A stretch of DNA of 64,000 nucleotides from assembly GCA_032716605.1 (NCBI GenBank), contig CM064571.1, forward strand, positions 11,352,405-11,416,404, in the 5' to 3' direction. Source of the DNA: Paralithodes platypus. Taxonomy: Eukaryota > Arthropoda > Malacostraca > Decapoda > Lithodidae. Under the pieces are notes generated by a model that searched no databases, was not told the origin of the DNA, and saw only the letters and a list, made by a program, of their open reading frames with translations. A program made the position numbers and the translations under genes. Each line of letters begins with the position of its first letter. The stretch's first letter is position 1. This document shows, piece after piece, positions 43,384 through 56,218 of the stretch.

Positions 43384-45275
43384 TGTTACGTCCTGGGATA
43401 TATAAACACTGGGCTCTTTCTATTGGACTAGGTATGCGGCAACAAGCAACAACGGAAAACGCTAGATCCCACCCTTATCTATAAACCCAGGCAACAAACC
43501 ACCCTAAACCGTCAAGAGTCCTGCCTGGACAACAAGGTATCCTATGACTCGGTTACAGGGTGCACACACTATAGACTGCTGATAGTCAAGCAGGCTATAT
43601 AAAAGATCACACAATTAAGTTGACTTAAAGCTTCAAGGAAAAGATAGATAACGGAATTAAATTGCAGAAACAATTTAATAACAAACTAGAAGAAAGTACA
43701 TTTAACGTTACGTTAATTAATACAACTAATCACCCCTGCGTGAAAGAAGGTGAAAGCAAAGTCCTCAAAACATCGTACAGGTAGACAAGATGCAGGTTTC
43801 TAAACTGCATGCGGCTACTGTAGGATCTGATGCTTAGCAAAGAAAGTAAGTTACGGATTTAGAGAACTCTTAACTCATAAGCAGGAATAAATACTAGTGA
43901 TAGGCCATACAGTGTATAATGGCATAGGTATAATTAAATAAAGGCAGCAACTCGCAACATAACCACATACAGGTGTGCTTCTCACTCTTAGTCAGGTAAG
44001 CCTGCTCGGACAGAGTCTCTAAGCCACACCCTGACTCACAATGCTCACAAAAACGGTAAACTGTGGCACAATAACAAGCATACAGAAATAAACCCCTAGC
44101 TGTTAATCTGCCAGGTGGCAGAGGTCTAGCCGGAAGGATATAGGCTTCGGATACCCGGGCTGAGCCACCTGCTCTAGCCTAGGGACGTTCCCAAGTCTGT
44201 GCGCCAAATTACTCTAATTGAAAGGGTGCTCTCTTGAGAGACTCAGATCCCAAGTAGCTGACTCTCTCCTGGCGACCCTAAAACAAAGGCAAGACGTGCT
44301 AGCGCAGTGCTGAGTGGACTAGGCAAGGGCCCTCACACAACACAACACTAGACACACAGGCACACAGACAAGAAAATGCCCCCAGACTCCCACGGGTATC
44401 CTAGTAAAGTCGTGCAGGTCCACAGGACTCGCACCAGCAGACTTTACTTAAAGGATCGCAAAAAGCCCCCCTCCGGTCTAGCCCCTGCTCACCTGCCACA
44501 AGAACCCACTAGCAAGCATGAAACCACCAAATATGAGACAACAAAAAAGCTTCCTAGGTCTCATTAACAATTATATCTCTGCATAAGGCCCAAAATCCTA
44601 TCTAGTTATCTGAGAGCTCGTCGTTAATACAATGATAGATATAAGGTCTATCAAGGGGATGGGGTAATTAAATAGACTGGTGAAGTAGTGGAAAGAAGGT
44701 ATACAAAGTAAGAGAGAAAGTTTCTAAGTGGGGTTGAGAGGGATAGATATTAAGGGGGTCCGAAGGGTACGACAGTGAGGTGAGCTCTGAGTCTTGAATC
44801 TGTCTGGACCCCACCCTAGGCATGCGAAATACATCCCATGCTTGGCAACACTCAACACCGTTGCCGGGTCAAAATCGTCTTCCCCCTTGCGTGAGTCTAA
44901 ACTAAGCCTAACGTTGCGATCAATTGGCAACAATCAGGCTCGTCCCAAGCTAGTCTCTCCGCGCCCGCGCGAAGCAACGTCCCCCAGCCGGTCTCTCTCT
45001 CCAGCTCGTCTCCTCCCACTCTCACTAGACTTACATCTTATATATAATAATGAAACAATCAACTATCGAGAATAAAATATACTAAGATGCGTTGGTTAAG
45101 AATAAGGGCAGCTTCAAGCTGTGAAACAACATAAGAATATCCCAGACATTAGTTACATTGTCGTAGGATATATACTAAGGAAAAGCCGGCCGGCCGGCTG
45201 CCGCCAGCCGGTTTCTAAACGGCTGGGCAGCCGACCCTCGCGCATGCCCGCACGTGGCTACTATGCAGGAGCGTC

Positions 45276-45278
<3 letters not shown>
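43384..45278 (-). mobile_element. 5' LTR of Gypsy element 2
   Basis: 1895 bp, partner of 37190-39089. It ends gcgtcaca, then atatat, consistent with a 4-bp atat target duplication inside a TA tract. The near identity of the two LTRs indicates recent insertion despite the defective pol. A pyrimidine-rich block and the repeated ccggccggccggc (about 45186-45199) lie near the LTR start. Confidence 0.93.
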
Positions 45279-45316
<38 letters not shown>

Positions 45317-45880
45317 TGTATATATATATTATTTTCAACCATACAAAAAGTCTAAAAAGATAAATAAAACACATATATTTTCACAAACTGTTTCATTAGA
45401 CCCAGGCACCGACTTTTCCATCGGGAGATAATAGTTACCAACATTTTTGGTCATTAGGGAATATATTTAGATCCGGGCTTATGGTATATTTTATTGGAGG
45501 GTTTGTTCGACACGGAAAAGCTGGATTATACATTCAGTACTTTGACGTTTTTCATTTTGGCCATCATCAGACGATTCAATTGACTACTTGCGAGATTCAT
45601 TCTATAAGGAAGTTGGAGCTGTAGACATCGATGTTTAGCAGAATAACCAGCTATAATACGGGTTTAGTACATTTATAAATACTAAAAAACAAATTCAACA
45701 TACTCGTTATACATCAGAAACCTACATAATTACTGTATTTGTGTTTAATATCGATGTTTACAGGCCGAACTTCGATCCTTATAGCCTGCAACTCGCAAAA
45801 CAAAAAGTGGTCAATTCAGCCATGGCTGAACGTCTGACTCTTACAATCCCTCCCTATGATGCATTAACCGACTAATTATA
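45279..45880 (-). other. (TA)n tract and possible Penelope-like end
   Basis: (TA)n at 45279-45314. On the minus strand at about 45545-45580, ctgatgatggccaaaatgaa followed by aaacgtcaaagt has the CTGATGA...GAAA order of hammerhead cores, although the stem between them is weak. No coding sequence. Confidence 0.35.
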
Positions 45881-45885
45881 GTTAA

Positions 45886-46262
45886 GGGGGCCCACCTCGC
45901 TTTTGTTTTCTCCTGCTCTCCCTCTCTCTCTTTGGCTTGTATCCATTCGGCCCCATTCAGCCTACTGTTTTAAGACTTTTACCCCCATCTAGGTGTCAAT
46001 ATTTTCCTGGCAAGCGGTAGCGAGCCTGCATACATGTATATATTTTTTACAGCAAGCTAAATTTGTACATTTTTCGATAGAAAAATGTCTCCGGCGAATC
46101 CAGATTTTCCATACAATGCCGGTTCGCTATCGCTCGCCAGAAAGAAATCGACACCTGGATGGGGATAAACGTCTTAAAACAGTTGGCTGAATGGGGTCGA
46201 ATGGCTACAAGTCAGAGAAAGAGAGAAAAGAAGAGAAAGAGAAAAAAAGAAGGTGACCCCTC
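45886..46262. mobile_element. TTAA MITE family A, copy 3
   Basis: TTAA at 45882-45885 and 46263-46266, left end gggggcccacctcgc, right end ggtgacccctc. Full asymmetric form with both inverted arms. Confidence 0.88.
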
Positions 46263-46511
46263 TTAACTATAGTTAACAATGGCGTCATAGTATACTAAAA
46301 GGGTTAATTATTCTATTTATGAAAATATAATGGCTACAATTTGATATTCATGTTCTGTTGACCCTTTAATGTAATTAACACTATATTTGAGTTAACCATG
46401 ATTGATTACATTGTGCTCAGGATCTAACAATAGGAATCAAAGTCATTCAAAATGTATCATTTAACCATCTGAATCACGTACAGTACACGTCCCTTCCTGA
46501 ACTGAATATAT

Positions 46512-46870
46512 ATATATTTTTTTTTTTTTTTTTAAGAGACAATGAACGGAGGAAGGAAAAACACAGATAAAACAAAAAGGTCCATGTGCCTAAAGGCATC
46601 CTCCATTCATAAAATGTTTGTAACAACTGGATTTAAACATTTGTAGATTGTAAGTTTGTGGAAAGCAATTCGAGGGAAGTGAATTCCAAAGAGTAGTAGC
46701 TCTGGGGATAAATGAATTCTGATAAGCAGAAGTCCTGCATTGTGGAGGAGAAAGTGTAAATTCATGGGCGCTCTCAGCTGCCCTAGTTCTACGGGGAAAG
46801 ATGTGGAGAGGCGGCACAATTGAAGCAAGTTCCTCGGAACAATTGCTGTGAAAATATCTGTAGAATAATG
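46512..46870 (-). mobile_element. 5'-truncated Jockey-like LINE, same family as 6.3 kb
   Basis: A poly-T run (46518-46533) marks the 3' end. The minus-strand frame reads LFYRYFHSNCSEELASIVPP, TRAAESAHEFTLSPPQCRTS, AYQNSFIPRATTLWNSLP and FMNGGCL-stop. It lacks the QN*F stop of the 6.3-kb copy (a serine codon is there instead). Similarity to the other copy ends near 46865. Confidence 0.85.
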
Positions 46871-48165
46871 AATATAGCCTCATTATTACCCAAGATGAAA
46901 AATGCCATCGTATCAAAGCTATTATATTTTATGGGCAATTAATTCAGGCATTTATATTCATATTAGATCATGAGAACACACAATCTGGTACCATTCATAA
47001 TACTATTTTCAACTCTGCATAAGGAAAGTGGTATTGCAACGCAGATCCCGTCCGAGTACTATGCACCACCAGGTCCGACTTTGGCGTCTATTGTCCGTCT
47101 ATCTGTCCGGAAACTATTCCTAGATGGTAACATGGATATTCACCAAATTGTGCAGGAATATTAAGTTGGTCAATACATAAGTCGGTCAAAATGAAAACAA
47201 ATATTCAAAAGTCCAGGTCAAACAAAGTTATTAATATTTTCATATTTACTGATTTCTACTCAAACTTCATATATTCACTACTCTTGCAGGAAAGGGTATT
47301 GTCAAAGGTCATGATTTAAGGTCACTATGCAACACATATGGCAGTATGTCCTACACTAAATAATATGGATTTCATTAAATATCTTAGTTAAAGCGCATGC
47401 CACTCAGTAGAACATATATAGATTTTGCTCACAGGTCAAGGTCAAAGAATCTGATCAATGTTTCCTTATATAATTTGTTATTAATTTAAATAGTCTGGAC
47501 ATTTCAGATATTTCACCTCACCATCGTTACCCAAATGGGATGAAATGTGACACTTCATCCATTTCAGGTATCGATCGATTTATTCTAGGGGAACGATAGC
47601 GAGCCTGCAATTAATGAAAAACACTATTTTTGTTTACATGTTTACCTTGAAGAGGATCTGAGAGGACTGTTTTTTATTTAAGGGGGTCTAGGGAGACGTT
47701 ATTTTTAGTCCAGTGGGGACAAACTAATAATACAAAGTTCGAAAATTGAATCAAATACATCAATAATACTTAACAAGAATATCATAATAACCCTCAAGAA
47801 GTCATATCGGATAGAGTTAAGAGACATAATTTCACTCATTTGATTATCAGTTAGCCTTCCTAAGCTAAGTAAAATAATTTAATAGATGATATACTAGACG
47901 AACATAACGCCACTGTGTTGAAGGGGTTGAAGAGTTAGATTTACTGGACAATATACAACCCAAGTCGATCTATTATTAATAATCTAAACGTTATTACGTG
48001 TATGCATTTCCTAACTCGAACATTGTAATTGAAAATGGACCACATCTGTATATTTGTATATTCTATTAAATAATTACAAGATAATTGTCAAGCTAAACAT
48101 TGTATTAATTGAGACTTTGTATAGGCTGTTCAAATTGCATTGATTATTTGAGTAATATATATACA
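46871..48165. other. non-coding region with a family B fragment
   Basis: AT-rich. It contains aggtcaaggtcaaag (47433-47447) and related aggtca pieces. About 47575-47700 has pieces of family B (gaacgatagcgagcctgcaa, then ttaagggggtct). No gene is recognised. Confidence 0.4.
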
Positions 48166-48169
48166 GAGC

Positions 48170-48317
48170 GATCCTTAAATAATTGCCCATAGGGATTTGC
48201 CTAGTACAGTATTTTACTCTATGATATATTACCATAATCACTACTACTATCATCATCACTTCTTCTATCACCATAATGAAATACATGGGAATCCCTATGT
48301 GCAATTATTTAAGGATC
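48170..48317. mobile_element. small inverted-repeat MITE
   Basis: 28-bp arms (gatccttaaataattgccca onward at 48170-48197; inverse at 48290-48317) with one mismatch enclose about 90 bp. The tatata flanks are compatible with a TA target, so a Tc1/mariner-type MITE is possible. Confidence 0.75.
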
Positions 48318-48960
48318 ACTATATATATAAAATGACTGAGCCAAAAGTACAACCACACAAGATAGCCACCGTAAGAGAATCCAGGGAGACCAGCAGAAAA
48401 GTATTTAAAAATAGATTCATTTCCCATTCTCCAGAGAACAGGAAATCTGACCCCTGTACCCATTCTCTAATTCTCCGTACAGGTGAGTTACCCTCGAAGG
48501 GCAGGTCAAGCCCCTCCAATCAGCACCTCATGCGGCCCCTCCAATCACAGGGCGGGACTCAAATAGCCAAGGCAGAACTTCCACCCGAATACCCCACCCG
48601 AGTACTATGATAAAAAGGGTTTATGCAATCTAAGCATAAAGAGCCCTGGGAGTATTTAAATCGTTGGGGCCCTCCATCCTCAAGAAGCTGCCAGACGAGA
48701 AGAAAATTGAAATGGTGATATGAAGTGCCACAGAAGAAAATCATTACATAAACAGTCCAAATAGCCAAAACAATTAGTGAACAGGAAATCACGAATTACA
48801 TCATCAGGCTTGATGATGTAAGAAAGAACCAAAGGTCAAACAGACAAGAACCTCAGTGCGATGTCATTAAGCACCGTAATGTATTCTTCATGTAATTATT
48901 AACCTCAACATAGCCCACTTTTAGGTATTTACTATGCCCCTATTCATACGAGATCACGCA
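48318..48960. other. no recognisable gene; promoter-like patch
   Basis: A short frame from ATG 48334 (MTEPKVQPHKIATVRES) runs to CTCCGTACAG before gtgagt (about 48482), a good splice-donor context. Downstream are two ctccaatca boxes (48515-48550). No domain is recognised, so I leave it unassigned. Confidence 0.3.
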
Positions 48961-50940
48961 ACATGACCAAGAGAAATAACCCAAATATGTACTGACTGAA
49001 ACTACAGGAAGTCAGTTCACACTCAGTAGCTTGCTCCGTCCGGATATATGTCCGGGAGTATAACTAGCTAAACACTCCGTCCGGATAAGTCTGTCCGGGA
49101 GTCGTTTGCCTGAGAGAGAGAAGGAGCCTGCTGTCTACTGCCCCCCTGCCCTTGGACTCCTGCCGAAGCAGTACTCTGACGTCTGGCCCTGCTCACTGGA
49201 CTCCTGACGAGTGACCCCATTACGTCCAGCTGCCGTGCCCGGACCTCTGTGACGCCCCGACCCTCGTACTTGGCCCTTCTCCTCCTCCACGCTAACCCTA
49301 AGTGTTTCTGAGTATCTCAATTTTTGGCTATTGGTGCAGGTAAGGTTATATATGCGAGTATTCCAACAGTGTTATTAAGTTGATCTGTGCCTACGATCTG
49401 TGCCTGTTATTTATTCAATTATCGATCTGTGTATATGTTACATAGTCATTTACCCTCCCATTCAATCTTGATCTGTGCAAGTTAATTCATCTCACTAGAT
49501 ATTGCTTCGTATACCCCCTTGCAATATATTTCTTGAGTTGTTATCATTAATTATCAATTGTACACCAGTTATTTACATTCATCTCGATCCAAGCTCAAGA
49601 CGGAGTACTCTCAGATGTCATCTAAATATGTTATTTATTCTTTTGTGTACCCAAGTTGAAGTGTAAGCGTAAACCGTGAAGATATTCCCTTATTTGCTAC
49701 CATTTACCTAGGACCTATACAAAAAATTTAATCTATCTATCTTTCCTTACCGAAAAGTCAAGAACCCCCCGTTGAGTTAACCTTAATTCTATTATTCGAG
49801 TTATCTTGTTTCTACCAGTGCTTGTGAATTAATCTGATCTACGTGTGTGGGTAATTCATAATTATTTTCACACATTAATAGTAACTCTTGTTCAAGTTAT
49901 TTATTATTTGTGTCTCCTTATTATCATAGAGACCATTACTATTTTGATTTTATTATTTCCATAGTAACTATTTAATTACATCATATGTTTATGTAATTCG
50001 CATACGCCATATCTTTGATCCACGTATTGCCAAATATGGATTTGCTAATATATTCAAATTTCCTTTAATACTATTACCGTAGTATTTTAACCTAGTACAA
50101 CTTCGTCGTGTACGCCCTTTTATATTCTGAGTTCTTCAGAAATATAATCTACTGTGATCATCCAGTCGCATTTTAATTGAGTGTCTTTTCCTCATTTTAT
50201 ATTAACTTGCATTCATTTCAAAACTGTTATAGCGATTCATTGATCTAAATTTGAATTTGAATTCTATACATGTGTGTATCGATCTCTTAACCGGTGTAAA
50301 TCTATTTTTCATATCCGTGTGTCGAGTCTTTCACAAAAAACGCTTAGATAAGTAAATTCCAACTTAAACCACCCTGTCGATAAGCTCCTTAGTATATATT
50401 TAATATTCACCAGTGTCTTATAGTCGCACTATTTCGAATTATAAATTCATACCATAGCAGTCACTCTGACCTAGAGTCAAACGCACTACCTTTCATTTAT
50501 CTTACCTGTGTGACCCTTCCATTAATCCCCTTGATAAGCGCTCACCGCCCCACGCTCGTGAACGCTACTTCAAGTCAATTCGCCTTATGCCAGAAGTCTT
50601 CACATTAGACGTTATACTCGCATGCGCGTTATCATTTGACTTGATTACCTATGTACATGTGTAACACAATTATTCCTGCATATTTATATTACCTATACTG
50701 TGTGTAATTGTAACGTGACTAAATATAATAAAGTTATCATTATAGACCATTCTATATTTGATACATCACTTGAGTACCTTTATTGTCTGCCCTCTATGAC
50801 AGAACAATATACTATATCCAATAACCTATGTCCTATGAATAAACTAGAGTGTGAAGTAATATTGTGTTCTTATTGTGTGAATGCTACCTTGGGATAAAGA
50901 GTTGACGCAAGATAATAGTGGCCTTTACATAAATTTCAAA
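48961..50940 (+). mobile_element. possible LTR followed by a primer-binding-like site
   Basis: An AT-rich block with repeated gatctgtg motifs (49383-49480), a duplicated ctccgtccggata...gtccgggag pair (49036-49100) and aataaag (50726-50732). It ends cataaatttca at about 50933, directly followed by aaTGGTGCCCAGGTT, which looks like a TGG-starting primer site. No second LTR copy is seen in the window, so the call is weak. The start is not defined. Confidence 0.3.
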
Positions 50941-51293
50941 TGGTGCCCAGGTTAAACCCGGCATTTGTTCCCGCACATACCCTGTAAATGGTCGATAGGT
51001 CATGTACTATCCGTAGATTAGTTATCGCTACATTTCCGATGGTTGTATCCGGATGATATGAATGTTTAAATGTGTAAATGAGAATGGTGTATGATATTGA
51101 TGGTATTATGATACTTAAGACTTTTCATAGATAAACTTTATAGGAGTAAGTCTGTATAAAGATAAAGACATATTCTGGCATAATCCAAAGTATTCTAATG
51201 TTTGCATTAGTTGCATGTTGCATGTCGACGTACACTTAACCTGTCCTGAAAAGTTGGTAAGAAAAATCGGGTTGTATTATCCCCCCCGCCCCT

Positions 51294-51334
<41 letters not shown>

Positions 51335-51555
51335 TGTCTCTCTCTCTTAGTTACCGATCATCTGTTTCTATACTAGAGAGAGAGAGAGAGACAGCCAGGC
51401 AGACTGAGAGAGAGGGACAATATGGAGCTTTGAATGAAAGCTAAGAAAGACAAAATTTGAATGACTCTTACCTATAAAAATAGGATCTCATTTACAAGAC
51501 ACTAGGCATAGACAGAAATAGGATTAACATACATTAGCCTTGATCGTATACACTA
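50941..51555. repeat. spacer with (CA)n and (GA)n microsatellites
   Basis: (CA)n at about 51297-51334 and (GA)n at about 51375-51392. The remainder has no recognisable gene. Confidence 0.7.
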
Positions 51556-51559
51556 TTAA

Positions 51560-51933
51560 GGGAGCCCACCTCGCTTTTTTTTCTCTTTCTCTCCCTCTCT
51601 CTTTGGCTTGTATCCATTCGGCCCCATTCAGCCTACTGTTTTAAGACGTTTACCCTCATCCAGGTGTCAATATTTTCCTGGCGAGCGTAAGCGAGCCAGC
51701 ATATATATTTTTGTATTTGACAGCAAGCTAAATTTGTAAATTTTTCGATAGAAAGATTTCTCTGGCGAAGCCGGATTTCTCCATACAATGCTGGCTCGCT
51801 ATCGCTCGCCAGGAAGAAATCGACACCTGGATGAGGATAAACGTCTTAAAACAGTTGGCTGAATGGGGCTGAATGGATAAAAGCCAGAGAAAGATAGAAA
51901 AGGCGAGAAAGATAAAAAAAACAGGTGACCCCC
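51560..51933. mobile_element. TTAA MITE family A, copy 4
   Basis: TTAA at 51556-51559 and 51934-51937, left end gggagcccacctcgc, right end ggtgaccccc. Full asymmetric form. Confidence 0.88.
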
Positions 51934-52204
51934 TTAAAAAACACACATACAAAAATGCCATTCTATAATTCTTCAACACGTCCAATTCTAATGCTCCAAG
52001 AAATCTTCCCACTTCACCCGGGGAAATTGTTCTCAAGATATTTTGGGTAACTTTTATAAGAATTTACGGAGCAGCTGTCGCCGATATGTTCCCAATACTT
52101 TTGTCTTGGCCGCCTTCCGTAAGAGTTTTGAGTTCTCTCGATTTTCCATTAGCATTGTATTGTTTGGATAGTAAGGTGTTTTACCTGAGACATTGATGTT
52201 TTGT

Positions 52205-54245
52205 GTATGTGATTTGTAATGTTATAATCATATTACACTAAGTTTGTAATGTTATAATCATATTACACTAAGTTTGTAATGTTATAATCATATTACACTA
52301 AGTTGTAATGTTATAATCATATTACACTAAGTTTGTAATGTTATAATCATATTACACTAAGTTTGTAATGTTATAATCATATTACACTAAGTTTGTAATG
52401 TTATAATCATATTACACTAAGTTTGTAATGTTATAATCATATTACACAAAGTTTGATCATTTGTAATGTTATAATCATATTACACTAAGTTTGTAACGTT
52501 ATAATCATATTACACTAAGTTTGTAATGTTATAATCATATTACACTAAGTTTGTAATGTTATAATCATATTACACTAAGTTTGTAATGTTATAATCATAT
52601 TACACAAAGTTTGATCATTTGTAATGTTATAATCATATTACACTAAGTTTGTAATGTTATAATCATATTACACTAAGTTTGTAATGTTATAATCATATTA
52701 CACTAAGTTTGTAACGTTATAATCATATTACACTAAGTTTGTAATGTTATAATCATATTACACTAAGTTTGTAATGTTATAATCATATTACACTAAGTTT
52801 GATCATTTGTAATGTTATAATCATATTACACTAAGTTTGTAACGTTATAATCATATTACACTAAGTTTGTAATGTTATAATCATATTACACTAAGTTTGT
52901 AATGTTATAATCATATTACACAAATTTTGTAATGTTATAATCATATTACACTAAGTTTGTAATGTTATAATCATATTACACTAAGTTTGATCATTTGTAA
53001 TGTTATAATCATATTACACTAAGTTTGATTTGGAATGTTATAATCATATTACACTAAGTTTGATTTGGAATGTTATAATCATATTACACTAAGTTTGTAA
53101 TGTTATAATCATATTACACTAAGTTTGATCATTTGTAATGTTATAATCATATTACACTAAGTTTGATTTGGAATGTTATAATCATATTACACTAAGTTTG
53201 ATTTGGAATGTTATAATCATATTACACTAAGTTTGATTTGGAATGTTATAATCATATTACACTAAGTTTGATTTGGAATGTTATAATCATATTACACTAA
53301 GTTTGATCATTTGTAATGTTATAATCATATTACACTAAGTTTGATCATTTGTAATGTTATAATCATATTACACTAAGTTTGTAATGTTATAATCATATTA
53401 CACTAAGTTTGTAATGTTATAATCATATTACACTAAGTTTGATCATTTGTAATGTTATAATCATATTACACTAAGTTTGATTTGGAATGTTATAATCATA
53501 TTACACTAAGTTTGATCATTTGTAATGTTATAATCATATTACACTAAGTTTGTAATGTTATAATCATATTACACTAAGTTTGTAATGTTATAATCATATT
53601 ACACTAAGTTTGATCATTTGTAATGTTATAATCATATTACACTAAGTTTGATTTGGAATGTTATAATCATATTACACTAAGTTTGATTTGGAATGTTATA
53701 ATCATATTACACTAAGTTTGATTTGGAATGTTATAATCATATTACACTAAGTTTGATTTGGAATGTTATAATCATATTACACTAAGTTTGATTTGGAATG
53801 TTATAATCATATTACACTAAGTTTGATTTGGAATGTTATAATCATATTACACTAAGTTTGATCATTTGTAATGTTATAATCATATTACACTAAGTTTGTA
53901 ATGTTATAATCATATTACACTAAGTTTGTAATGTTATAATCATATTACACTAAGTTTGATCATTTGTAATGTTATAATCATATTACACTAAGTTTGATTT
54001 GGAATGTTATAATCATATTACACTAAGTTTGATTTGGAATGTTATAATCATATTACACTAAGTTTGTAATGTTATAATCATATTACACTAAGTTTGATCA
54101 TTTGGAATGTTATAATCATATTACACTAAGTTTGATTTGGAATGTTATAATCATATTACACTAAGTTTGATTTGGAATGTTATAATCATATTACACTAAG
54201 TTTGATTTGGAATGTTATAATCATATTACACTAAGTTTGATCATT
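52205..54245. repeat. 30/35/38-bp mixed tandem array
   Basis: The core gttataatcatattacacta agttt is joined by three alternative linkers: gtaat (30-bp unit), gatttggaat (35-bp unit) and gatcatttgtaat (38-bp unit). The 30-bp form dominates the left third. 35-bp and 38-bp forms become frequent from about 53000, with runs such as six 35-bp units near 53640-53850. About 60 units in all. No coding frame. Confidence 0.96.
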
Positions 54246-54563
54246 TTCTGTCTGACGAGATGGAGGGAATGCTGAGATATGTGTGCCACTTTGATTTTTG
54301 TAAGGCCTACTAAAACTGAATAAAATAATTTAACATCATAATTTAACTGGCCTTAGTCTGGGAAAATGTTCTACTGAAAAATGTATAAATTTATCTGGAT
54401 AGGGGGTCTTGGAAGTGTTTTTTAAGCTTGATGGAGGTTTTGGTAGGAACCTAAAGAAAATAATGGATATAAATATTAATGAAAACATGAATACAAATCT
54501 GCCCTTCAGACTGCATTCCTAAATTTGTGACATTTGTATTGCCGAACCCATGCCGAACGATCA
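54246..54563. other. spacer with an inverted family B fragment
   Basis: ttctactgaaaaatgtataa to gatggaggttttggtaggaa (about 54370-54450) is the reverse complement of the left part of family B. Otherwise featureless. Confidence 0.45.
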
Positions 54564-54567
54564 TTAA

Positions 54568-54963
54568 CCTGTTCAGTACCGGTGACGTCCTTTTAATTAT
54601 ATTCTGACAACTATTAGACAATATTATTAGCTTAGGAACGACGTCTGCCAATTAAAAGATCACAGACTGTTTCGATTAATCTTTTAAGATTATATTTTAT
54701 AATTTTCCCCAACCAACTTCACTTTTAAACTCAATTAATGAAATCAACACATACATTGTGGCACTCCAAGGACTCGAACCTAGGATACTCACACCGAAAT
54801 CCCGCGCACTTATACAGTACATTGCGCTATCAACAGTTAAAGAAATATGCACAAGCCTACGATTTATTATGCAGTTTCGAATCCTGCATATTAATTTGAG
54901 CATGTACATATATTCCAACTGTGCTGTAATAACATATAGCATACGTCGCCGGTAAGGAAGGGG
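54568..54963. mobile_element. TTAA MITE family C, copy 1, with nested SINE
   Basis: TTAA at 54564-54567 and 54964-54967. The ends cctgttcagtaccggtgacg and (inverted) ccccttccttaccggcgacg share the accggYgacg core. A SINE-like sequence lies inside. Confidence 0.65.
54735..54860 (-). mobile_element. tRNA-related SINE-like fragment (inverted)
   Basis: The minus strand reads gtgagtatcctaggttcgag tcct, with gtgcgcgggatttcggtg before it and ttgatttcattaattgagtt after it, as at 29938-30057. Nested in family C copy 1. Confidence 0.55.
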
Positions 54964-55043
54964 TTAAGTAAACAAGTTATATTTGTTCGTAGCAAAATGC
55001 ACTATAACCCATGTTTTCTTTATTTTTTCTTTATTTCGTTTAA

Positions 55044-55652
55044 CCTCTTGAGGATCATGACGCGATTTAGCAGTTTCTTCTGGCTATGTTTACATGATTG
55101 TATTCAGCTTAACACTTACGCTGCAGGCATATTTCCACTATATTAGGGCTCATTTATGCACTCCTGAATGATTGAGCAAATGTCTGAATGAAATCAAATG
55201 TATTAAATCAAAAATTAGAAGAAAATAGCTTCAAAATGACACCAGAACAAGGTTCGTAGCGTGCGAGCTTCACCCGCAGTGCTACCATAGACATTTGCTA
55301 ATACTGAGTGATTATCGCTAATGTTGCGCTACATTTGCGTTTGGTAGCGCTGCTATGTCTAGTGGGAATATGGGTCATACCCCTCAGTGCGTCGGCCGCC
55401 TGGCTGGATAGTGGACGGGATCCTGCCGCGCTCCCGCTCACTCGGACTCGTCTCCACAGGCTTTAAAAGCCTGTAAATTGCTATAAATTGCTATTTTCGT
55501 TAGTGAACGGGTTAAGAAGGAATTGAGGGAGTCAGAGAGATGATTAAGATCGTTTTTAACCCTTTGGCTGCTAAAGGGCCTTCTAATACTGAATAAAATT
55601 GTCTAATGATAGCCAGAATAACTGTCAGAAAACGTCATAATCCTCAAGAGGG
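55044..55652. mobile_element. TTAA MITE family C, copy 2 (long)
   Basis: TTAA at 55040-55043 and 55653-55656. Ends cctcttgaggatcatgacg and its inverse cgtcataatcctcaagaggg. The middle (about 55245-55460) is GC-richer, with gcgtcggccgcctggctgg and a gctaccatagacatttgc / inverse gctgctatgtctagtgg pair, so a second inverted-repeat sequence may be nested here. Confidence 0.7.
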
Positions 55653-55692
55653 TTAATAAGGAGTTGGTTTGACTGGCAAAGTCTGTGAAGGT

Positions 55693-55898
55693 ACAGTTGG
55701 CCACATAAGTTCTTTTCCTCGTCGTGATGTAATGTATAAAAGTATAATTGGTATGCATGAATTGAGAGTGTGGTTTCTTATATTTATCAGTTGACTAATC
55801 AGATGATCTAACCACTGCATAAGAAACTACACTCATAATTCAATCATGTGTATTATATTTACATGTATAAGATCACAAAGAGGAACGTGGCCAACTGT
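55693..55898. mobile_element. inverted-repeat MITE, unclassified
   Basis: Ends acagttggccacataagtt and gaacgtggccaactgt pair over the first 12-14 bases and loosely beyond (gtgatgtaatgtataa against ttacatgtataagatcac). The body is AT-rich with an inner tttcttata / taagaaac pair. Target duplication not clear. Confidence 0.65.
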
Positions 55899-55938
55899 TC
55901 CTGTAACGTCAACAACACAATATTGGCCACTTCCTTAA

Positions 55939-56214
55939 GGGGGGTCACCGGCTTTTTTATCTTTCTCTCCTTTTCTCTCTTTCCCTAGCTTGTATCCATT
56001 CGGCCCCATTCAGCCAACTGTTTTATCAAAAAATGCACACATTTAGCTTGCTGTCAAAACAAAAATATATTTATGCTGGCTAGCTACCGCTCGCTAGGAA
56101 AATATTGACATCTGGATGAGGGTAAACGTCTTAAAATAGTAGGCTGAATGGGGCCGAATAGATACAAGCCAAAGGGAGAGGGAGAGAAAGAGAAAAACAG
56201 CGAGGTGGGCTCCC
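55939..56214. mobile_element. TTAA MITE family A, copy 5 (inverted, deleted)
   Basis: TTAA at 55935-55938 and 56215-56218. It starts with the ggggggtcacc end and finishes with gcgaggtgggctccc, i.e. opposite orientation to copies 2-4. Part of one arm is missing. Confidence 0.85.
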
Positions 56215-56218
56215 TTAA

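Noticed and set aside
49135..49320. 61-codon frame rich in Gly/Arg
   Set aside because: No motif, no context, lies in presumed LTR-like sequence.
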